From the NCBI RefSeq assembly GCF_022427145.1, contig NZ_JAKSXN010000055.1, forward strand, positions 1 through 36,731: a stretch of 36,731 bases of DNA. Reading direction: 5' to 3'. Below, piece by piece: positions 23,976 to 34,284 of the stretch. Numbering within the stretch: the stretch's first letter is position 1; each line of letters starts with the position of its first letter. The DNA is from Paenibacillus timonensis. Lineage in GTDB: Bacteria > Bacillota > Bacilli > Paenibacillales > Paenibacillaceae. The notes under the pieces are model-generated. The model was not told the origin of the DNA. It searched no databases and was given only the letters and a program-made list of their open reading frames with translations. The position numbers and the translations under genes are program-made.

Positions 23976-25091
23976 TTACAGGAACCTGAACGGCTCGGTG
24001 TTGACCTGGGAAACGTGCACGCGGGTCGCGTATTTGTCCTCGGCCAGTTTCTCGGACAACCAGGCGGCAACCCGAGGTTTCATGATCTTCTCGACATTAT
24101 GTCCCGGATCAACGATTGCGACCCCGGCCATCCAGGCATCCTGGGCAGTATGATAATCCACGTCCCCGGTCACGAGCACGTCTGCCCCGCGAAATTGGGC
24201 GTTTCTCCAATACCGTCCGCCCGAACCGCCCAGGACGGCGGCCTTGCGAACCGGCCGGTCCAGATCGCCGACGACCCGAACCATCGGCACCTCCAGCCGC
24301 TCTTTGACCCGCTGCACGAAGTCCCGCAGCGTAACCGGCTCCGTCAGCTTGCCGACCCGACCCAGCCCGAAGGTGCGTCCCTTCAAGTCCATCGGGTACA
24401 GGTCATAAGCAACCTCTTCATAGGGATGCTGCTTCAACATCGCTTGAATGACCTTGCTGCGCAGGCTGTGCGGTACAACCGTTTCGATGCGCACTTCCTC
24501 CACCCGCTCCAACTTCCCTTCCGTCCCGATGAACGGATCGGTGCCTTCCCCGGGTTTGAACGTGCCATATCCTTCGAGATTAAAGCTGCAATGGCTGTAG
24601 TTCCCGATATGGCCTGCTCCCGCGTTCAGCATCGACTTCAGCACCTGCTCGTGGTGATCCTTCGGAACAAAGACGACCAGCTTGTATAGGTTGTCCGTGT
24701 GAACGTCTTCGAGCGAACCGGAGCTTTCGATTCCCAGGGCTTCCGCCATCCAATCGTTCATCCCGCCGTCCGTGACGTCGAGATTCGTATGGGCGATATA
24801 CACGGCGATATCGTGCTTGATCAGCTTCTCGTACACCTTGCCCATCGGCGTATCGCTTTGCAAATGGGCCAGCGGGCAATAGATGATGGCGTGATGGGCG
24901 ACGATCAGGTCCACTTGCAGGGAAATGGCCTCGTTAACCACCTCCTCGTTCACGTCCAGCGCCACCAGCACGTTTCGGATCTCCTTCTGCAGGCTGCCCA
25001 GCTGGAGTCCGATTTTGTCCCCTTCCATCGCTACGTGCTTGGGAGCCAACTGCTCCACGTATTGCACTACGGTTTGTCCTTTGGCAAACAT
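23976..25091 (-). CDS. yqfO: Nif3/YqfO-family protein (GTP cyclohydrolase I type 2 homologue)
   Basis: A 371-residue protein of the Nif3/YqfO family, dinuclear-metal proteins of poorly defined role. The conserved metal-ligand motifs are at both ends: LIVAHHAIIY and IAHTNLDVTDGG in the N-terminal half and the C-terminal GDVDYHTAQDAWMAGVAIVD with HNVEK. A PII/CutA-like insert domain (roughly residues 130-235, including YKLVVFVPKDHHEQVLKSML) splits the fold, as in the Bacillus versions. The ATG at 25091 is preceded by GGAGGTG at 6 nt spacing and overlaps the trmK end by 25 nt, a typical trmK-yqfO arrangement. Confidence 0.92.
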   Translation of the reverse strand: MFAKGQTVVQYVEQLAPKHVAMEGDKIGLQLGSLQKEIRNVLVALDVNEEVVNEAISLQVDLIVAHHAIIYCPLAHLQSDTPMGKVYEKLIKHDIAVYIAHTNLDVTDGGMNDWMAEALGIESSGSLEDVHTDNLYKLVVFVPKDHHEQVLKSMLNAGAGHIGNYSHCSFNLEGYGTFKPGEGTDPFIGTEGKLERVEEVRIETVVPHSLRSKVIQAMLKQHPYEEVAYDLYPMDLKGRTFGLGRVGKLTEPVTLRDFVQRVKERLEVPMVRVVGDLDRPVRKAAVLGGSGGRYWRNAQFRGADVLVTGDVDYHTAQDAWMAGVAIVDPGHNVEKIMKPRVAAWLSEKLAEDKYATRVHVSQVNTEPFRFL

Positions 25092-25828
25092 GCCAACACC
25101 TCCATTAACTGCTCCGATAGCCGGGTCAACTCCGCTTCCTTCTGACGGGACGCCTCCAGTGCCGACGAGGCAACCGACCGTCGAATGCTCTCCAGCTTAC
25201 GCAGCTCCGATTCCCATTTTGCGAAAAAGACTTCGTTCGGAGCCGCCGTTAATCTCGGCCCCATCAATAGCTGCAACTCGCGGGTCAAGCGGACCCCACT
25301 CCCCGCCAACTCCCGTTCGCGGTACAGTTCGGCGTTTCGCTCCCCCGCATCGGGCCGGGCTTCGGCCATCATCGCTTCGTAAATTTTGCCGTCTTCCTCC
25401 AGGATAGCCTCTTCGGCCAAATACCAATCGTGCTCCAGCAGCCAGCGGCGGACGAATTCTCCGCCGACGTTCGGCTGCAGCACGAGCCGCTTAACGCCGG
25501 CCAACTTCGCCTGGCCTTCGTCTAAAATCGAAACGATCAACGCGCCGCCCATCCCGGCGATCGTGATCGCGTCCACTTCGCCGGGGGCGATGACGGCAAG
25601 TCCGTCGCCTTTGCGGACGGAGATGCGCCCCGTTTCCCCGGATTCGGCTACCTGGCGGCGCGCCGCTTCCAGCGGGCCGTCGTTCACTTCGCCGGCGACG
25701 GCGAAAATCGCCCGCCCGCTGCGTACGGCGGCTACAGGCAGCAGCGCGTGGTCCGAGCCGATATCGGCGAACCGGCATCCGTCCGGGAGCCAGTCGGCAA
25801 TAAGCTGCAATCTAGCTGACAATTTCAT
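25067..25828 (-). CDS. trmK: tRNA (adenine22-N1)-methyltransferase TrmK
   Basis: A 253-residue SAM-dependent enzyme that methylates A22 in the tRNA D-arm to m1A. The Rossmann SAM-binding fold begins at RFADIGSDHALLPVAAVRSG, with VDAITIAGMGGALIVSILDE as the next conserved core, and a C-terminal coiled-coil of charged helices (about 195-250), the expected layout. The ATG at 25828 overlaps the stop of the upstream membrane protein gene as ATGA, which points to translational coupling and explains the lack of a strong ribosome-binding site. It overlaps yqfO by 25 nt. B. subtilis has the same sigA ... trmK-yqfO order. Confidence 0.94.
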   Translation of the reverse strand: MKLSARLQLIADWLPDGCRFADIGSDHALLPVAAVRSGRAIFAVAGEVNDGPLEAARRQVAESGETGRISVRKGDGLAVIAPGEVDAITIAGMGGALIVSILDEGQAKLAGVKRLVLQPNVGGEFVRRWLLEHDWYLAEEAILEEDGKIYEAMMAEARPDAGERNAELYRERELAGSGVRLTRELQLLMGPRLTAAPNEVFFAKWESELRKLESIRRSVASSALEASRQKEAELTRLSEQLMEVLACLPKDKP

Positions 25829-26655
25829 GAAGTTATCCACACCACCCATTTTTTACGTAGTCCAAACAAGAGGAGAAATGCCGCTACGAGCTTAAGCAGA
25901 ATCAACGCCGGCATAGCGGCAACCTCAGCGTCCCGCAACAGGAAAGCATCCGCTTCCGGCATGAACCATAACGAGACGGAAACGGAGAAAAATACGGGAG
26001 CCAGCGCCTTTAACCGATGATGCCCCAACCAGCTCAGCCAGAAAAAGATCGCGGCCAGCGGCAGCCAAAACACCTGAAGCATCCCCCAGGATGCGCCGGG
26101 GTTCGTTTGCCCGAGCAAAAACGCATACAGCAGCATGCCGCAGGCAAAGCCGCTGTAACTGATGATGCCAAATCGCAGCGCGTACCCCAAGACGAGCCAG
26201 ACGAACCCGCAAAAGGCGACTAGCAGCGTCGTACCGATGCCGGGCGGCCATCCCTGGATGGCGATGATCCAGCTTCCGAAGCCCAGCAACAGCAAGCTGC
26301 CTAATCCGGCCATCGACATGGAGAACAGCGCTTTGTCGCGCCGATAATGAGCGGCAAGGCCATAACATGCCGCAGAAAGCAGCAGCGTTACGGCGATTTG
26401 CAAACCCCAGGGAAAAACGTTAAAATAAAAAACAATAAAGAAAAAGAAGGAAATTATTCCAAAAGAAAGGGACCAAAGTTTCAGGCTTCCCTGTTGAATC
26501 AGTGTTTTTAGCGAGAAGCCTGGGCGGGATGACGATCCCTCGGTCTGGTCTTTATATAGGTTTTCCAAGAAATCGCAATATTGCTCGGGCAATAGCCGGC
26601 TTCTCCGCCAATGATCGATTTCCTTCAGGATGATCTTGCGTTTCTCCTGATCCAA
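25825..26655 (-). CDS. Multi-pass membrane protein, DUF2157-like
   Basis: A 276-residue protein with a charged N-terminal helix pair (KRKIILKEIDHWRRSRLLPE) and about eight membrane helices. The N-terminal pattern of helix-W-x4-LL and the following hydrophobic body recall DUF2157, a family of unknown function; this match is tentative. It occupies the place that cccA has between sigA and trmK in B. subtilis, and its TGA overlaps the trmK ATG, so it is coupled to trmK. I chose TTG 26655 because AGAAGGTG is 5 nt upstream; an ATG at 26673 lies next to the repeat element that begins at 26680 and has no ribosome-binding site. Confidence 0.72.
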   Translation of the reverse strand: MDQEKRKIILKEIDHWRRSRLLPEQYCDFLENLYKDQTEGSSSRPGFSLKTLIQQGSLKLWSLSFGIISFFFFIVFYFNVFPWGLQIAVTLLLSAACYGLAAHYRRDKALFSMSMAGLGSLLLLGFGSWIIAIQGWPPGIGTTLLVAFCGFVWLVLGYALRFGIISYSGFACGMLLYAFLLGQTNPGASWGMLQVFWLPLAAIFFWLSWLGHHRLKALAPVFFSVSVSLWFMPEADAFLLRDAEVAAMPALILLKLVAAFLLLFGLRKKWVVWITS

Positions 26656-26679
26656 CTGAACACCTTCTCCCATGTGGTT

Positions 26680-26849
26680 GTTCAAAAAGTCATCTTTCGA
26701 TCACGAAGCAGAAGCAGAGAAGCGGATGCGGCGTCGAATCTTGAATTCACCCGGGCCTTCCGCTGCTCACGTAGCCTCCAGCTACGCTGCGCTGCTCAGT
26801 CCCTAGCTTCATCCAACCTTCTCGGTGCTCCAAACCTGACTTTTTGAAC
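26680..26849. repeat. 170-bp element with 13-bp terminal inverted repeats
   Basis: GTTCAAAAAGTCA (26680-26692) and TGACTTTTTGAAC (26837-26849) bound a stretch without a gene. Inside, CGTAGC (26770-26775) and GCTACG (26781-26786) form a small hairpin. The left part recurs at 26862-26947 and the right end at 35350-35374, so it is a repeated, MITE-like element. Confidence 0.75.
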
Positions 26850-26861
26850 TTTTTATTGAAA

Positions 26862-26947
26862 TGGTTGTTCAAAAAGTCATCTTTCGATCACGAAGCAGAA
26901 GCAGAGAAGCGGATGCGGCGTCGAATCTTGAATTCACCCGTGCCTTC
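26862..26947. repeat. Direct repeat of the left part of the 170-bp element
   Basis: The 86 bp at 26862-26947 match 26675-26760 with one mismatch, 187 bp apart. The copy stops after the left part, and repeat copy B begins at 26957, so the partial copy abuts another repeat family. Confidence 0.88.
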
Positions 26948-26956
26948 GCGGACGGC

Positions 26957-27139
26957 TAACGGACACTAGAGACGTTATCGATCCGTTTTTGGGGAGTTCC
27001 GAATTCTAGCGGACTGAGGAGACCTTATTTCGGCCAAAAGCAGCCACATGTAAGCAATGGGAAACCAATAAGGTCTCTTGAGTCCGTTACAGCGGAAAAT
27101 CGCCGGAAAATCCGCAAATAAGGTCTTTACGGTCCGTTA
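26957..27139 (-). repeat. Four-motif nested inverted repeat, copy B (inverted)
   Basis: Motifs lie at 26957-26979 and 27007-27032 (forward) and 27065-27089 and 27115-27139 (reverse); each pair is offset by 50 nt. The inner arms are nearly complementary (AGGAGACCTTATT against AATAAGGTCTCTT). Read on the minus strand, its order, including the ATTTTCCG direct repeat in the spacer, matches copies A and C, so it is inserted in the opposite orientation. It lies between sigA and the membrane protein gene. Confidence 0.85.
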
Positions 27140-27210
27140 CGGACCAACTAGGTACCGTAAGATTGCGTGCAACAACAGACGTCATCTGGAAAACGGACAT
27201 GTTGTTCAAC

Positions 27211-27244
27211 AAAAATGACCTTGCTGCTTGGCTGCAGAAGGTCA
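27211..27244 (-). terminator. Probable terminator of sigA
   Basis: In minus-strand reading TGACCTTCTGC pairs with GCAGcAAGGTCA (one bulged base) and runs into TTTTTG. It lies 20 nt past the sigA stop codon, before the repeat-rich gap. Confidence 0.75.
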
Positions 27245-27263
27245 AGGTTGCAGGCGGTTACGC

Positions 27264-28388
27264 CTATTCGAGGAAGTCCTTCAGCCGCTTGCTGCGGCTA
27301 GGATGGCGCAGCTTGCGGAGCGCTTTTGCTTCGATTTGCCGGATTCTCTCCCGGGTGACGCCGAATACTTTCCCGACTTCTTCAAGGGTGCGCGTGCGGC
27401 CGTCATCGAGTCCAAACCGCAAACGGAGCACATTCTCTTCGCGTTCCGTGAGCGTGTCCAGCACGTCCTCCAGCTGTTCTTTCAGCAGCTCGTACGCCGC
27501 TGCGTCCGCCGGAGCCAAGGCTTCCTGATCTTCGATAAAGTCGCCGAGATGGGAGTCATCTTCTTCCCCGATCGGCGTTTCCAACGAAACCGGCTCTTGA
27601 GCGATCTTCATGATCTCCCGGACCTTCTCCACGCTAAGCTCCATCTCCGCAGCGATTTCCTCCGGCGTAGGTTCGCGTCCCAGCTCTTGCAGCAGCTGCC
27701 GGGATACCCGGATCAGTTTGTTGATCGTTTCAACCATATGAACCGGGATCCGAATCGTTCTGGCCTGGTCGGCAATCGCCCGGGTAATGGCCTGACGAAT
27801 CCACCAGGTTGCATAGGTACTGAATTTAAAGCCTTTCTTGTGGTCAAACTTCTCCACGGCTTTGATCAAACCCATGTTTCCTTCCTGGATCAAATCCAGG
27901 AACAGCATGCCGCGGCCGACATAACGCTTGGCGATGCTGACGACCAGACGCAGGTTGGCTTCGGCCAAACGGCGTTTGGCTTCTTCGTCCCCGTTCTCGA
28001 TCCGTTTGGCGAGCTCCATCTCGTCGTCCGCCGACAACAGCGGCACGCGCCCGATTTCTTTCAGATACATCCGTACCGGGTCGTTGATCTTGATTCCCGG
28101 AGGAAGCGAGAGATCGTCATCGTAGTTAAAATCGTCGCCGTCATGCGAGCCGTCTCCATCACCGCGCCGGTGATCTTCGTCCCCGTCGCCGGTGACGTCG
28201 ATGCCAAGATCGGCTAATTGTTCAAAAAACTCGTCCATTTGCTCGGGATCCTGATCGAAAGGCGAAAGCATCTCCATAATTTCTTTATACGTTAAGGACG
28301 ACCTTTTCTTCCCTTGTTCGATCAATTGATCCCGTACCTGATCCAGCGTTAATTCCGTTTCTAGTTCAGTATGTTGGTCATTCGTCAT
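27264..28388 (-). CDS. sigA: RNA polymerase principal sigma factor SigA (RpoD)
   Basis: A 374-residue housekeeping sigma-70 factor. An acidic region 1.1 is followed by region 1.2 ([12 protein letters not shown]), region 2 with [40 protein letters not shown] and [20 protein letters not shown] (regions 2.3-2.4, -10 recognition), region 3, and region 4.2 helix-turn-helix [20 protein letters not shown] (-35 recognition). Length is normal for Bacilli. The ATG at 28388 follows GAGGGAG by 6 nt; ten upstream codons are not needed. dnaG lies 46 nt upstream, so dnaG-sigA is one transcript as in other Firmicutes. Confidence 0.97.
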   Translation of the reverse strand: MTNDQHTELETELTLDQVRDQLIEQGKKRSSLTYKEIMEMLSPFDQDPEQMDEFFEQLADLGIDVTGDGDEDHRRGDGDGSHDGDDFNYDDDLSLPPGIKINDPVRMYLKEIGRVPLLSADDEMELAKRIENGDEEAKRRLAEANLRLVVSIAKRYVGRGMLFLDLIQEGNMGLIKAVEKFDHKKGFKFSTYATWWIRQAITRAIADQARTIRIPVHMVETINKLIRVSRQLLQELGREPTPEEIAAEMELSVEKVREIMKIAQEPVSLETPIGEEDDSHLGDFIEDQEALAPADAAAYELLKEQLEDVLDTLTEREENVLRLRFGLDDGRTRTLEEVGKVFGVTRERIRQIEAKALRKLRHPSRSKRLKDFLE

Positions 28389-28434
28389 ATCTGGCTCCCT
28401 CCTCCCTAGAAACATCACCGAAAGTCCGTTCGTC

Positions 28435-30258
28435 TTACTGTCTCTCTAGGGCAATAATCTCACTTGCAATTTGCGCCGCACGCATAAAATCTCCAGCCCG
28501 TTCGGCCGATACCATTTCCTCTTTTTTGCGTTTGATCTGTTCGAGCAGCGGCACCTTCTGAATTTCGCGGATGCAGTCGTCCAGCTCTTGCGTCGTCCAT
28601 TCGGCCGGCGTATCCATCATCGCGATCGAAATGACCGTCTGCTCCAGCCGCTCATCCTGAAGCGAGGAAATAAAACGGCTAGCATCCGGGGTTTTGCCTT
28701 GCGCATAATAGGCGTATAGATAAGCGGCTATCGCCACATGATCTTCGATGTTAAAATTTGTCCCTAGGCGTTCGCCTACATAGCGGGACACCTCTTCGTC
28801 CTGCAGCATGAAAGAAAGCAGTCTCCGTTCCGCCGCATGAAAAGCGGGCAGCAACGTCGGCATGGATGCCTGCCCTTTTTTATGCCTACCATTATTCCAC
28901 CTTTCGGGCTTATTATCCCCGGCATCTGCCTTTTTTTGCATAACCGTTCTCAGTTCGTTGCATTCCTGCTTCAAGCTGTCGAACGAGACCTGCAAATCGG
29001 CGGAGAGTTCCTTTAAGTAAATCTCACGTTCGCTTGGGGAAGAGAGCGCCGCAATAATCGGCATCGCCTCTTTGATATACGCGATCTTTCCGTCTTCTTC
29101 TAGCAGTATATGGTTTTTTCTCAGATATATAAGCCTAAATTTGACGGAGGAAACCGCGCCGTCCAAAACTTGATGGCGGAACCGTTCGGCACCGTGCTTC
29201 TGAATGAATTCGTCGGGATCCAGCCCTTCGCTGAGCAATGCGATTCTTACCTGAACAAAACCAGCGCCTTCGAGAATCGGGATGCTCTTTAGCGCGGCAG
29301 CTTGTCCGGCGGAATCGCCGTCATAGCAGACCAGCACTTCTTCGGCTAATCCCCGCAAGATGGCGGCATGGCTTTCGGTTAACGCGGTTCCCATGGTAGC
29401 TACACCGTTGTGAACCCCGGCTTCCCACGCGCTGATTACGTCGCCGTATCCTTCGAACAGGACGACTTGGCCCGTCTTGCGTATTTCGTTCTTCGCTTGA
29501 TGCAAATTGTAGAGAACTCGGCTTTTGGTAAACAGCTTACTTTCCGGCGAGTTCAAATATTTCGGTTGTCCGTCGCCAAGCACTCTTCCCGCAAACGCGA
29601 TGACTTTGCCGCTTCGGTTGTGCAGCGGGAAAATGACCCGATCGCGGAAACGGTCCACGAATCCGGATCCGTCTTGCCTGGACGAAAGCAATCCACCCTT
29701 CTCCATCGCTTCCAGATTAAACGATCGTTTGTCCAAAAACTGGACGAGCGTATCCCATCTGGCGGGTGCATAACCGATCTGGAACGTATCGATGGCTTTG
29801 TCGGTAAAGCCGCGGGATTTCAAATACTCCATCGCCGGCTTGCCGTATTCGGTGTTCTTCAGCAAGTAATGATAAAGCTTGGAGGACCATTCGTGGGCCT
29901 GCAGCAGCTCTTCCAACTCCTGGTTACGCGGTGCATCACCGTAATCCCTACCCTTATCCTCATAAGGGATATGGGCCTCCTCCGCCATGATTCTGACTGC
30001 CTCGGGAAAGGTTAATCCTTCGATTTCCATCCTGAATTTGATGGCGTTCCCGCCTTTGCCGCAGCCGTAACAATGGAAGATTTGGCGTTCGGGTGTGACC
30101 GTAAACGACGGGGTTTTCTCTGAATGGAACGGGCATAACCCCTTCATGTACTTCCCCTGTTTCGTTAGATGAACGTGCTTGCTGACCGTGTCGACGATAT
30201 CGTGCTGACGCAGAACCGCCTCGATGACTTCCTCCGGAATGCCACGCCCGGTACTCAT
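28435..30258 (-). CDS. dnaG: DNA primase DnaG
   Basis: A 607-residue primase that makes RNA primers at the replication fork. The N-terminal CHC2 zinc ribbon has Cys42, His45, Cys63 and Cys66 ([12 protein letters not shown] and [12 protein letters not shown]). The catalytic core shows [18 protein letters not shown] and the TOPRIM centre [17 protein letters not shown] with [16 protein letters not shown]. The last ~150 residues form the helicase-binding domain. The ATG at 30258 has AAGGTG 6 nt upstream; five more codons precede in frame. It stands in the yqxD-dnaG-sigA order. Confidence 0.97.
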   Translation of the reverse strand: MSTGRGIPEEVIEAVLRQHDIVDTVSKHVHLTKQGKYMKGLCPFHSEKTPSFTVTPERQIFHCYGCGKGGNAIKFRMEIEGLTFPEAVRIMAEEAHIPYEDKGRDYGDAPRNQELEELLQAHEWSSKLYHYLLKNTEYGKPAMEYLKSRGFTDKAIDTFQIGYAPARWDTLVQFLDKRSFNLEAMEKGGLLSSRQDGSGFVDRFRDRVIFPLHNRSGKVIAFAGRVLGDGQPKYLNSPESKLFTKSRVLYNLHQAKNEIRKTGQVVLFEGYGDVISAWEAGVHNGVATMGTALTESHAAILRGLAEEVLVCYDGDSAGQAAALKSIPILEGAGFVQVRIALLSEGLDPDEFIQKHGAERFRHQVLDGAVSSVKFRLIYLRKNHILLEEDGKIAYIKEAMPIIAALSSPSEREIYLKELSADLQVSFDSLKQECNELRTVMQKKADAGDNKPERWNNGRHKKGQASMPTLLPAFHAAERRLLSFMLQDEEVSRYVGERLGTNFNIEDHVAIAAYLYAYYAQGKTPDASRFISSLQDERLEQTVISIAMMDTPAEWTTQELDDCIREIQKVPLLEQIKRKKEEMVSAERAGDFMRAAQIASEIIALERQ

Positions 30259-30358
30259 CCCATTCACCTTCATCTTTCACGCGTGAGAATCGTCAATTTG
30301 TCAAAATCACCGACATTTCGATGTTCTCGGGTGACACGTAAATAGTAATTCGCTAAAA

Positions 30359-30808
30359 CTATACATTCTCCTGCAAACGCGACAAAAGTTTTGACAACGC
30401 GGCCGTAAACCGCTCGCGGTCTTCGCCGGTAAACGGCTTCGGTCCCTTGCCGTGGTGCCCTGCCCGCCTAGCCTTCGCTTGATGATGGCGGCGCTCTAGC
30501 AAATAGTCGATATTGCCTGCATGGTAGACGTCGCCGCGCGGGGATAATCCGTGACAAGCTCTCGCGATCACCAGTGCCGCCAGGCCGTAGTCCTGGGTCA
30601 CGACGATATCGCCCTTCTCCACATGGGCGGCGATATACAAATCCGCGCTTTGTCCGCTACGGTCAACCTGAACCACTTCCACTCCCGGCTCCGGCTGCAA
30701 TACATGATCATATGAAGCCACCATGATCACCGGTACGCCGAACCTGCCCGCCGTGTCGGCAATTTCCGCCTTGACCGGACAGGAATCCCCATCGACGACG
30801 ATCCGCAT
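30359..30808 (-). CDS. yqxD: YqxD/YaiI family protein (DUF188, PIN-like)
   Basis: A 149-residue protein of DUF188, a PIN-like fold with an unproven nuclease role. The conserved acidic sites are visible: MRIVVDGDSCPVKAEIADTA, VDRSGQSADLYIAAHVEKGD and IVVTQDYGLAALVIARACHG. The basic C-terminal half (RRHHQAKARRAGHHGKGPK) is typical. I use ATG 30808 because the family starts directly with this strand; however GGAGG abuts it without spacing, so ATG 30823, adding MEAWR, is possible. Its place between glyS and dnaG matches B. subtilis. Confidence 0.88.
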   Translation of the reverse strand: MRIVVDGDSCPVKAEIADTAGRFGVPVIMVASYDHVLQPEPGVEVVQVDRSGQSADLYIAAHVEKGDIVVTQDYGLAALVIARACHGLSPRGDVYHAGNIDYLLERRHHQAKARRAGHHGKGPKPFTGEDRERFTAALSKLLSRLQENV

Positions 30809-30905
30809 CCTCCATGCCTCCATGTAATACAATATAACCTCGAATCGGCCGAATCTAAACAAGGACGAGCCGAATCTTAGCGATTTTTGCCGATAAGCGA
30901 GGGAT

Positions 30906-30938
30906 GGCTGACGGCAAGCCCTTCGCTAGCCGTCAGCC
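30906..30938. other. Perfect 10-bp hairpin between glyS and yqxD
   Basis: GGCTGACGGC (30906-30915) pairs perfectly with GCCGTCAGCC (30929-30938) with a 13-nt loop. No T run follows in either direction, so it is either a weak terminator, an RNA-stabilising structure or a protein-binding site. Confidence 0.5.
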
Positions 30939-30961
30939 ACACACTCGTTTGACTTCCTATA

Positions 30962-33043
30962 TTATGCCCAAACCAGTTTGCCGAAATCAGCAAACGCCTT
31001 GAGATCTTCGTCGATTGCGGCCAGCAGCGCCAAGCGGTTCGTCCGAATCGCATCGTCTTCGGCCATGACCATCACGGCTTCAAAGAACACCGTGATTGCT
31101 TCCTTCAATCCGCCGATCAGCTCCAACGCGCCGGCAGCGTCGCGCGAAGCGAGCGTATCCCGGTATTTGCCGGAGACCGAACGCCATGCTTCATACAGCG
31201 CTTGTTCCGCCGGTTCGTCCAGCAGATCGGAGCGAACCTTCTCGCCGGTTGCTTTCGCCGCAAGGTTGCTGACCCGTCCAAACGATTCGACGGTCGATTT
31301 GAAGTCTTCCTTCGCAACTACGGCTTCCATCAGCGCCTTGCCGCGAGCTACCGAAGAGACGACGTCATCATAGCCGGCCGACAAGACCGCATCCACGACG
31401 TCATAACGGAGATTTTCGTCCGAAAGCGTCTTTCTGACGCGCAGGCCGAAGAATTCCATCAGATCCTTCAAGACTTCCTCTTCGCTGCGTTTGAGTCCGC
31501 GGAATTGCTGATGCGTCTCCAGCGCCAGCTTGAAAATATCGGTCAACGAAACGGTCAGTTGGTGTTCGACGATAATCTGCACGATACCGGCCGCTTGCCG
31601 GCGCAGCCCGTACGGATCCTGCGAGCCGGTCGGGATAATGCCGATCGAGAAGCAGCCGGCGATCGTATCGATTTTGTCGGCGATGCTGACGATCGAGCCT
31701 ACGGAAGAAGCCGGTACGGCATCATCGGCAAATCGCGGCTGATAATGCTCGAACACGCCTCTCGCCACGGCTTCGGGTTCGCCGGCTTTACGGGCATAAT
31801 CCTCGCCCATAACCCCCTGCAATTCAGGGAATTCATAAACCATTTGCGTCACCAGGTCGAATTTGCAGATCTCCGCCGTACGTGCGGCGGCTTCTGCCGT
31901 CCCGGTGTCGGTGCCAAGCATCGTCGACAGCTTCTCCGTATTGCGGCGGATGCGGCGCACCTTGTCCCCGATCGTGCCGAGCTCGTCATGGAACACGATG
32001 CTTTCCAGCTTGGACAACGCGTCCTTGATCGCCAGCTTCTGATCTTCCTCATAGAAGAATTTCGCGTCGGACAAGCGAGCGCGAAGCACCTTCTCGTTGC
32101 CGCGGGCGATCACGTCCAGCGAAGCGTTGTTACCGTTGCGCACGGTCACGAAGTAAGGAAGCAGGTTGCCTTGCTCGTTCAGCACCGGGAAATACCGCTG
32201 ATGCTCGCGCATCGAGGTGATAAGCACCTCCTGCGGAATGTTCAGGAACGATTCCTCGAACGTGCCGAACAACACAGTTGGCGTCTCCACCAGGAACAGC
32301 ACTTCCTCCAGCAAATCCTCTTTCACGGCGATATGCCAGCCCTTTTCTTTTGCCAACGCATCGATTTGATTCTGAATCAAGGTCTGACGTTCGTTTACGT
32401 CGGCGATCACGTGCTGGGCGCGCAGCGTTTCCACATAAGCTGCAGGCTGTTCAATCGCCGTTTCGGCTCCGAGGAACCGGTGTCCCCGCGTAACGTTGCC
32501 GGACTTCACGCCGGCGATTTCCAGCTCGATGACGTCTTTGCCGAACAACGCCACCATCCAGCGGATCGGGCGAACAAATTTAAAGTCGTAATTCCCCCAA
32601 CGCATGTTCTTCGGAAAATTCATCGCCTGCAAAATGCCCAGCAATCCCTCGGCGACAAGGCTTGACGTCTCTACGCCGATCCGGCTCTTGCTGACGTAAA
32701 CATATTCGGTGCCGCCAACCTCGCGGAACGTAAACTGTTCCGGGCTGGCTCCCTGGCTGCGTGCAAAACCAAGCGCCGCTTTGCTCCATTCGCCGTTTTC
32801 GTCGAGGGCGATTTTACGCGAAGGTCCTTTGACCTCCTCATGCACGTCCTCTTGCTTCTCGGCCACGTCTTTGACGAGAATAGCCAAACGACGCGGAGTC
32901 GCATAAGCTTCCACCGCTCCGTGCTGAATGACGGATTCCTCCAGCCACTTGACCGTCCGCTCCTTCAATTGCTCCATCGCGCCGCGGATAAACCGGGCCG
33001 GCATTTCCTCTAATCCGATTTCGAACAGCAGATCCTTAGCCAC
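30962..33043 (-). CDS. glyS: Glycyl-tRNA synthetase beta subunit
   Basis: A 693-residue subunit of the bacterial alpha2-beta2 glycyl-tRNA synthetase, carrying tRNA recognition. Signatures are the start [64 protein letters not shown] and [20 protein letters not shown]; the C-terminus has the DALR-type anticodon-binding helices with [20 protein letters not shown]. The GTG at 33043 overlaps the last codons of glyQ by 8 nt and has AAAGGGGG upstream, which fits translational coupling; an upstream in-frame extension of 23 codons is inside glyQ. Confidence 0.96.
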   Translation of the reverse strand: MAKDLLFEIGLEEMPARFIRGAMEQLKERTVKWLEESVIQHGAVEAYATPRRLAILVKDVAEKQEDVHEEVKGPSRKIALDENGEWSKAALGFARSQGASPEQFTFREVGGTEYVYVSKSRIGVETSSLVAEGLLGILQAMNFPKNMRWGNYDFKFVRPIRWMVALFGKDVIELEIAGVKSGNVTRGHRFLGAETAIEQPAAYVETLRAQHVIADVNERQTLIQNQIDALAKEKGWHIAVKEDLLEEVLFLVETPTVLFGTFEESFLNIPQEVLITSMREHQRYFPVLNEQGNLLPYFVTVRNGNNASLDVIARGNEKVLRARLSDAKFFYEEDQKLAIKDALSKLESIVFHDELGTIGDKVRRIRRNTEKLSTMLGTDTGTAEAAARTAEICKFDLVTQMVYEFPELQGVMGEDYARKAGEPEAVARGVFEHYQPRFADDAVPASSVGSIVSIADKIDTIAGCFSIGIIPTGSQDPYGLRRQAAGIVQIIVEHQLTVSLTDIFKLALETHQQFRGLKRSEEEVLKDLMEFFGLRVRKTLSDENLRYDVVDAVLSAGYDDVVSSVARGKALMEAVVAKEDFKSTVESFGRVSNLAAKATGEKVRSDLLDEPAEQALYEAWRSVSGKYRDTLASRDAAGALELIGGLKEAITVFFEAVMVMAEDDAIRTNRLALLAAIDEDLKAFADFGKLVWA

Positions 33044-33929
33044 GTGCGGCACCCCCTTTCTGAAGCATCGGGAAGCCGAGCTTCTCGCGTTCCTCCAAAT
33101 AGGTCGCGGCAACCTGGCGTGCCAAATTCCGCACCCGCGTGATATACCCTGTCCGTTCGGTCACGCTGATCGCGCCGCGGGCATCCAGCAGATTAAACGT
33201 ATGCGAGCATTTCAACACATAGTCGTAAGCCGGGAACACCAGATGCTGCTCCATTGCTTTGCCCGCTTCCTGCTCGTACATGTTGAACAAAGTAAACAGC
33301 ATTTTCACGTCGGAGATTTCAAATGTATATTTGGAATGCTCATATTCCGCCTGATGGAAAACATCGCCGTACGACGTGCCGTCCACCCATTCGAGGTCGA
33401 ACACATTCTCCTTGTCTTGGATATAGGAGGCCAAGCGTTCCATACCGTAAGTAATCTCCACGGCCACCGGGTTGGTTTCGATCCCGCCGACCTGTTGGAA
33501 ATAAGTAAACTGCGTCACTTCCATGCCGTCCAGCCAAACTTCCCAGCCGAGGCCCCAAGCGCCCAAGCCTGGATGCTCCCAATTGTCTTCCACGAAACGG
33601 ATGTCATGCTCCAGCGGGTTGATGCCAAGCCGCTTTAAGCTCTCCAGGTAAATCTCCTGGATATTGTCCGGCGATGGCTTCATGATCACCTGGAACTGGT
33701 GATGCTGGTACAACCGGTTCGGGTTCTCCCCGTAACGGCCGTCCGCCGGGCGCCGGGAAGGCTCAACGTAGGCTACGTTCCACGGCTCCGGACCGATCGA
33801 ACGCAGGAACGTCATCGGGTTCAGCGTACCTGCCCCTTTTTCCACGTCATACGGCTGCACGACGATGCAATTCTGTTCTGCCCAGAACTGCTGCAGCGTC
33901 AGAATCATTTGTTGAAAGTTAATACTCAT
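33036..33929 (-). CDS. glyQ: Glycyl-tRNA synthetase alpha subunit
   Basis: A 297-residue class II aminoacyl-tRNA synthetase subunit with the active site for glycine activation. It shows [40 protein letters not shown] (motif 1 region), [20 protein letters not shown] (motif 2, ATP-binding Arg) and [20 protein letters not shown]; the length is normal. The ATG at 33929 follows GATGAGG by 7 nt. Upstream lies a T-box leader with a glycine specifier, so glyQ-glyS transcription responds to uncharged tRNA-Gly. Confidence 0.97.
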   Translation of the reverse strand: MSINFQQMILTLQQFWAEQNCIVVQPYDVEKGAGTLNPMTFLRSIGPEPWNVAYVEPSRRPADGRYGENPNRLYQHHQFQVIMKPSPDNIQEIYLESLKRLGINPLEHDIRFVEDNWEHPGLGAWGLGWEVWLDGMEVTQFTYFQQVGGIETNPVAVEITYGMERLASYIQDKENVFDLEWVDGTSYGDVFHQAEYEHSKYTFEISDVKMLFTLFNMYEQEAGKAMEQHLVFPAYDYVLKCSHTFNLLDARGAISVTERTGYITRVRNLARQVAATYLEEREKLGFPMLQKGGAARG

Positions 33930-33992
33930 TGGCGAACCTCATCTCCTAACCTTCAGGTTTGTTCAGCAAGCATGAGCCAAGAGGCTAAATAT

Positions 33993-34280
33993 AAAAAGCT
34001 CCCGCCTCTACGCCTGCTGTCAGACGTAGGGACGAGAGCTGTAAGAGTCAATCCTCATACAAGAGTTCCCGCGGTTCCACCCTACTTGATTCGCCGTGGC
34101 CGCCTATCGGTGACCTTCGCCGGCAAATCCGCTTTTCACGATCGGTTCATGCTCCCGGGCTGCCGTTTCACAAGACCATCTATCCGGGCTCTCACCACCC
34201 CCGGTCGCTTGGTCAGCCTCTTAAGCTGACTTGATAGACCTTGCCTCGTTACTCTTCCCGTTCAACGCACAGAAATTCTT
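33993..34280 (-). promoter_or_regulatory. Glycine T-box riboswitch (glyQS leader)
   Basis: The leader has the canonical AGGGTGGAACCGCGGGAA T-box (34093-34076) and a terminator (33993-34040: AGCTCTCGTCCCTACG against CGTAGAGGCGGGAGCT, then a T run). Stem I begins near 34275 with GAAGAGTAAC and its specifier loop reads GAAACGGCA, giving codon GGC (34164-34162) for glycine. Uncharged tRNA-Gly binding should switch the terminator to the antiterminator formed by the T-box sequence. Confidence 0.94.
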
Positions 34281-34284
34281 TTAT

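Noticed and set aside
26611..26847. A plus-strand 78-codon frame across the repeat element
   Set aside because: It runs over the inverted repeat and its hairpin, has no ribosome-binding site, and opposes the membrane protein gene.
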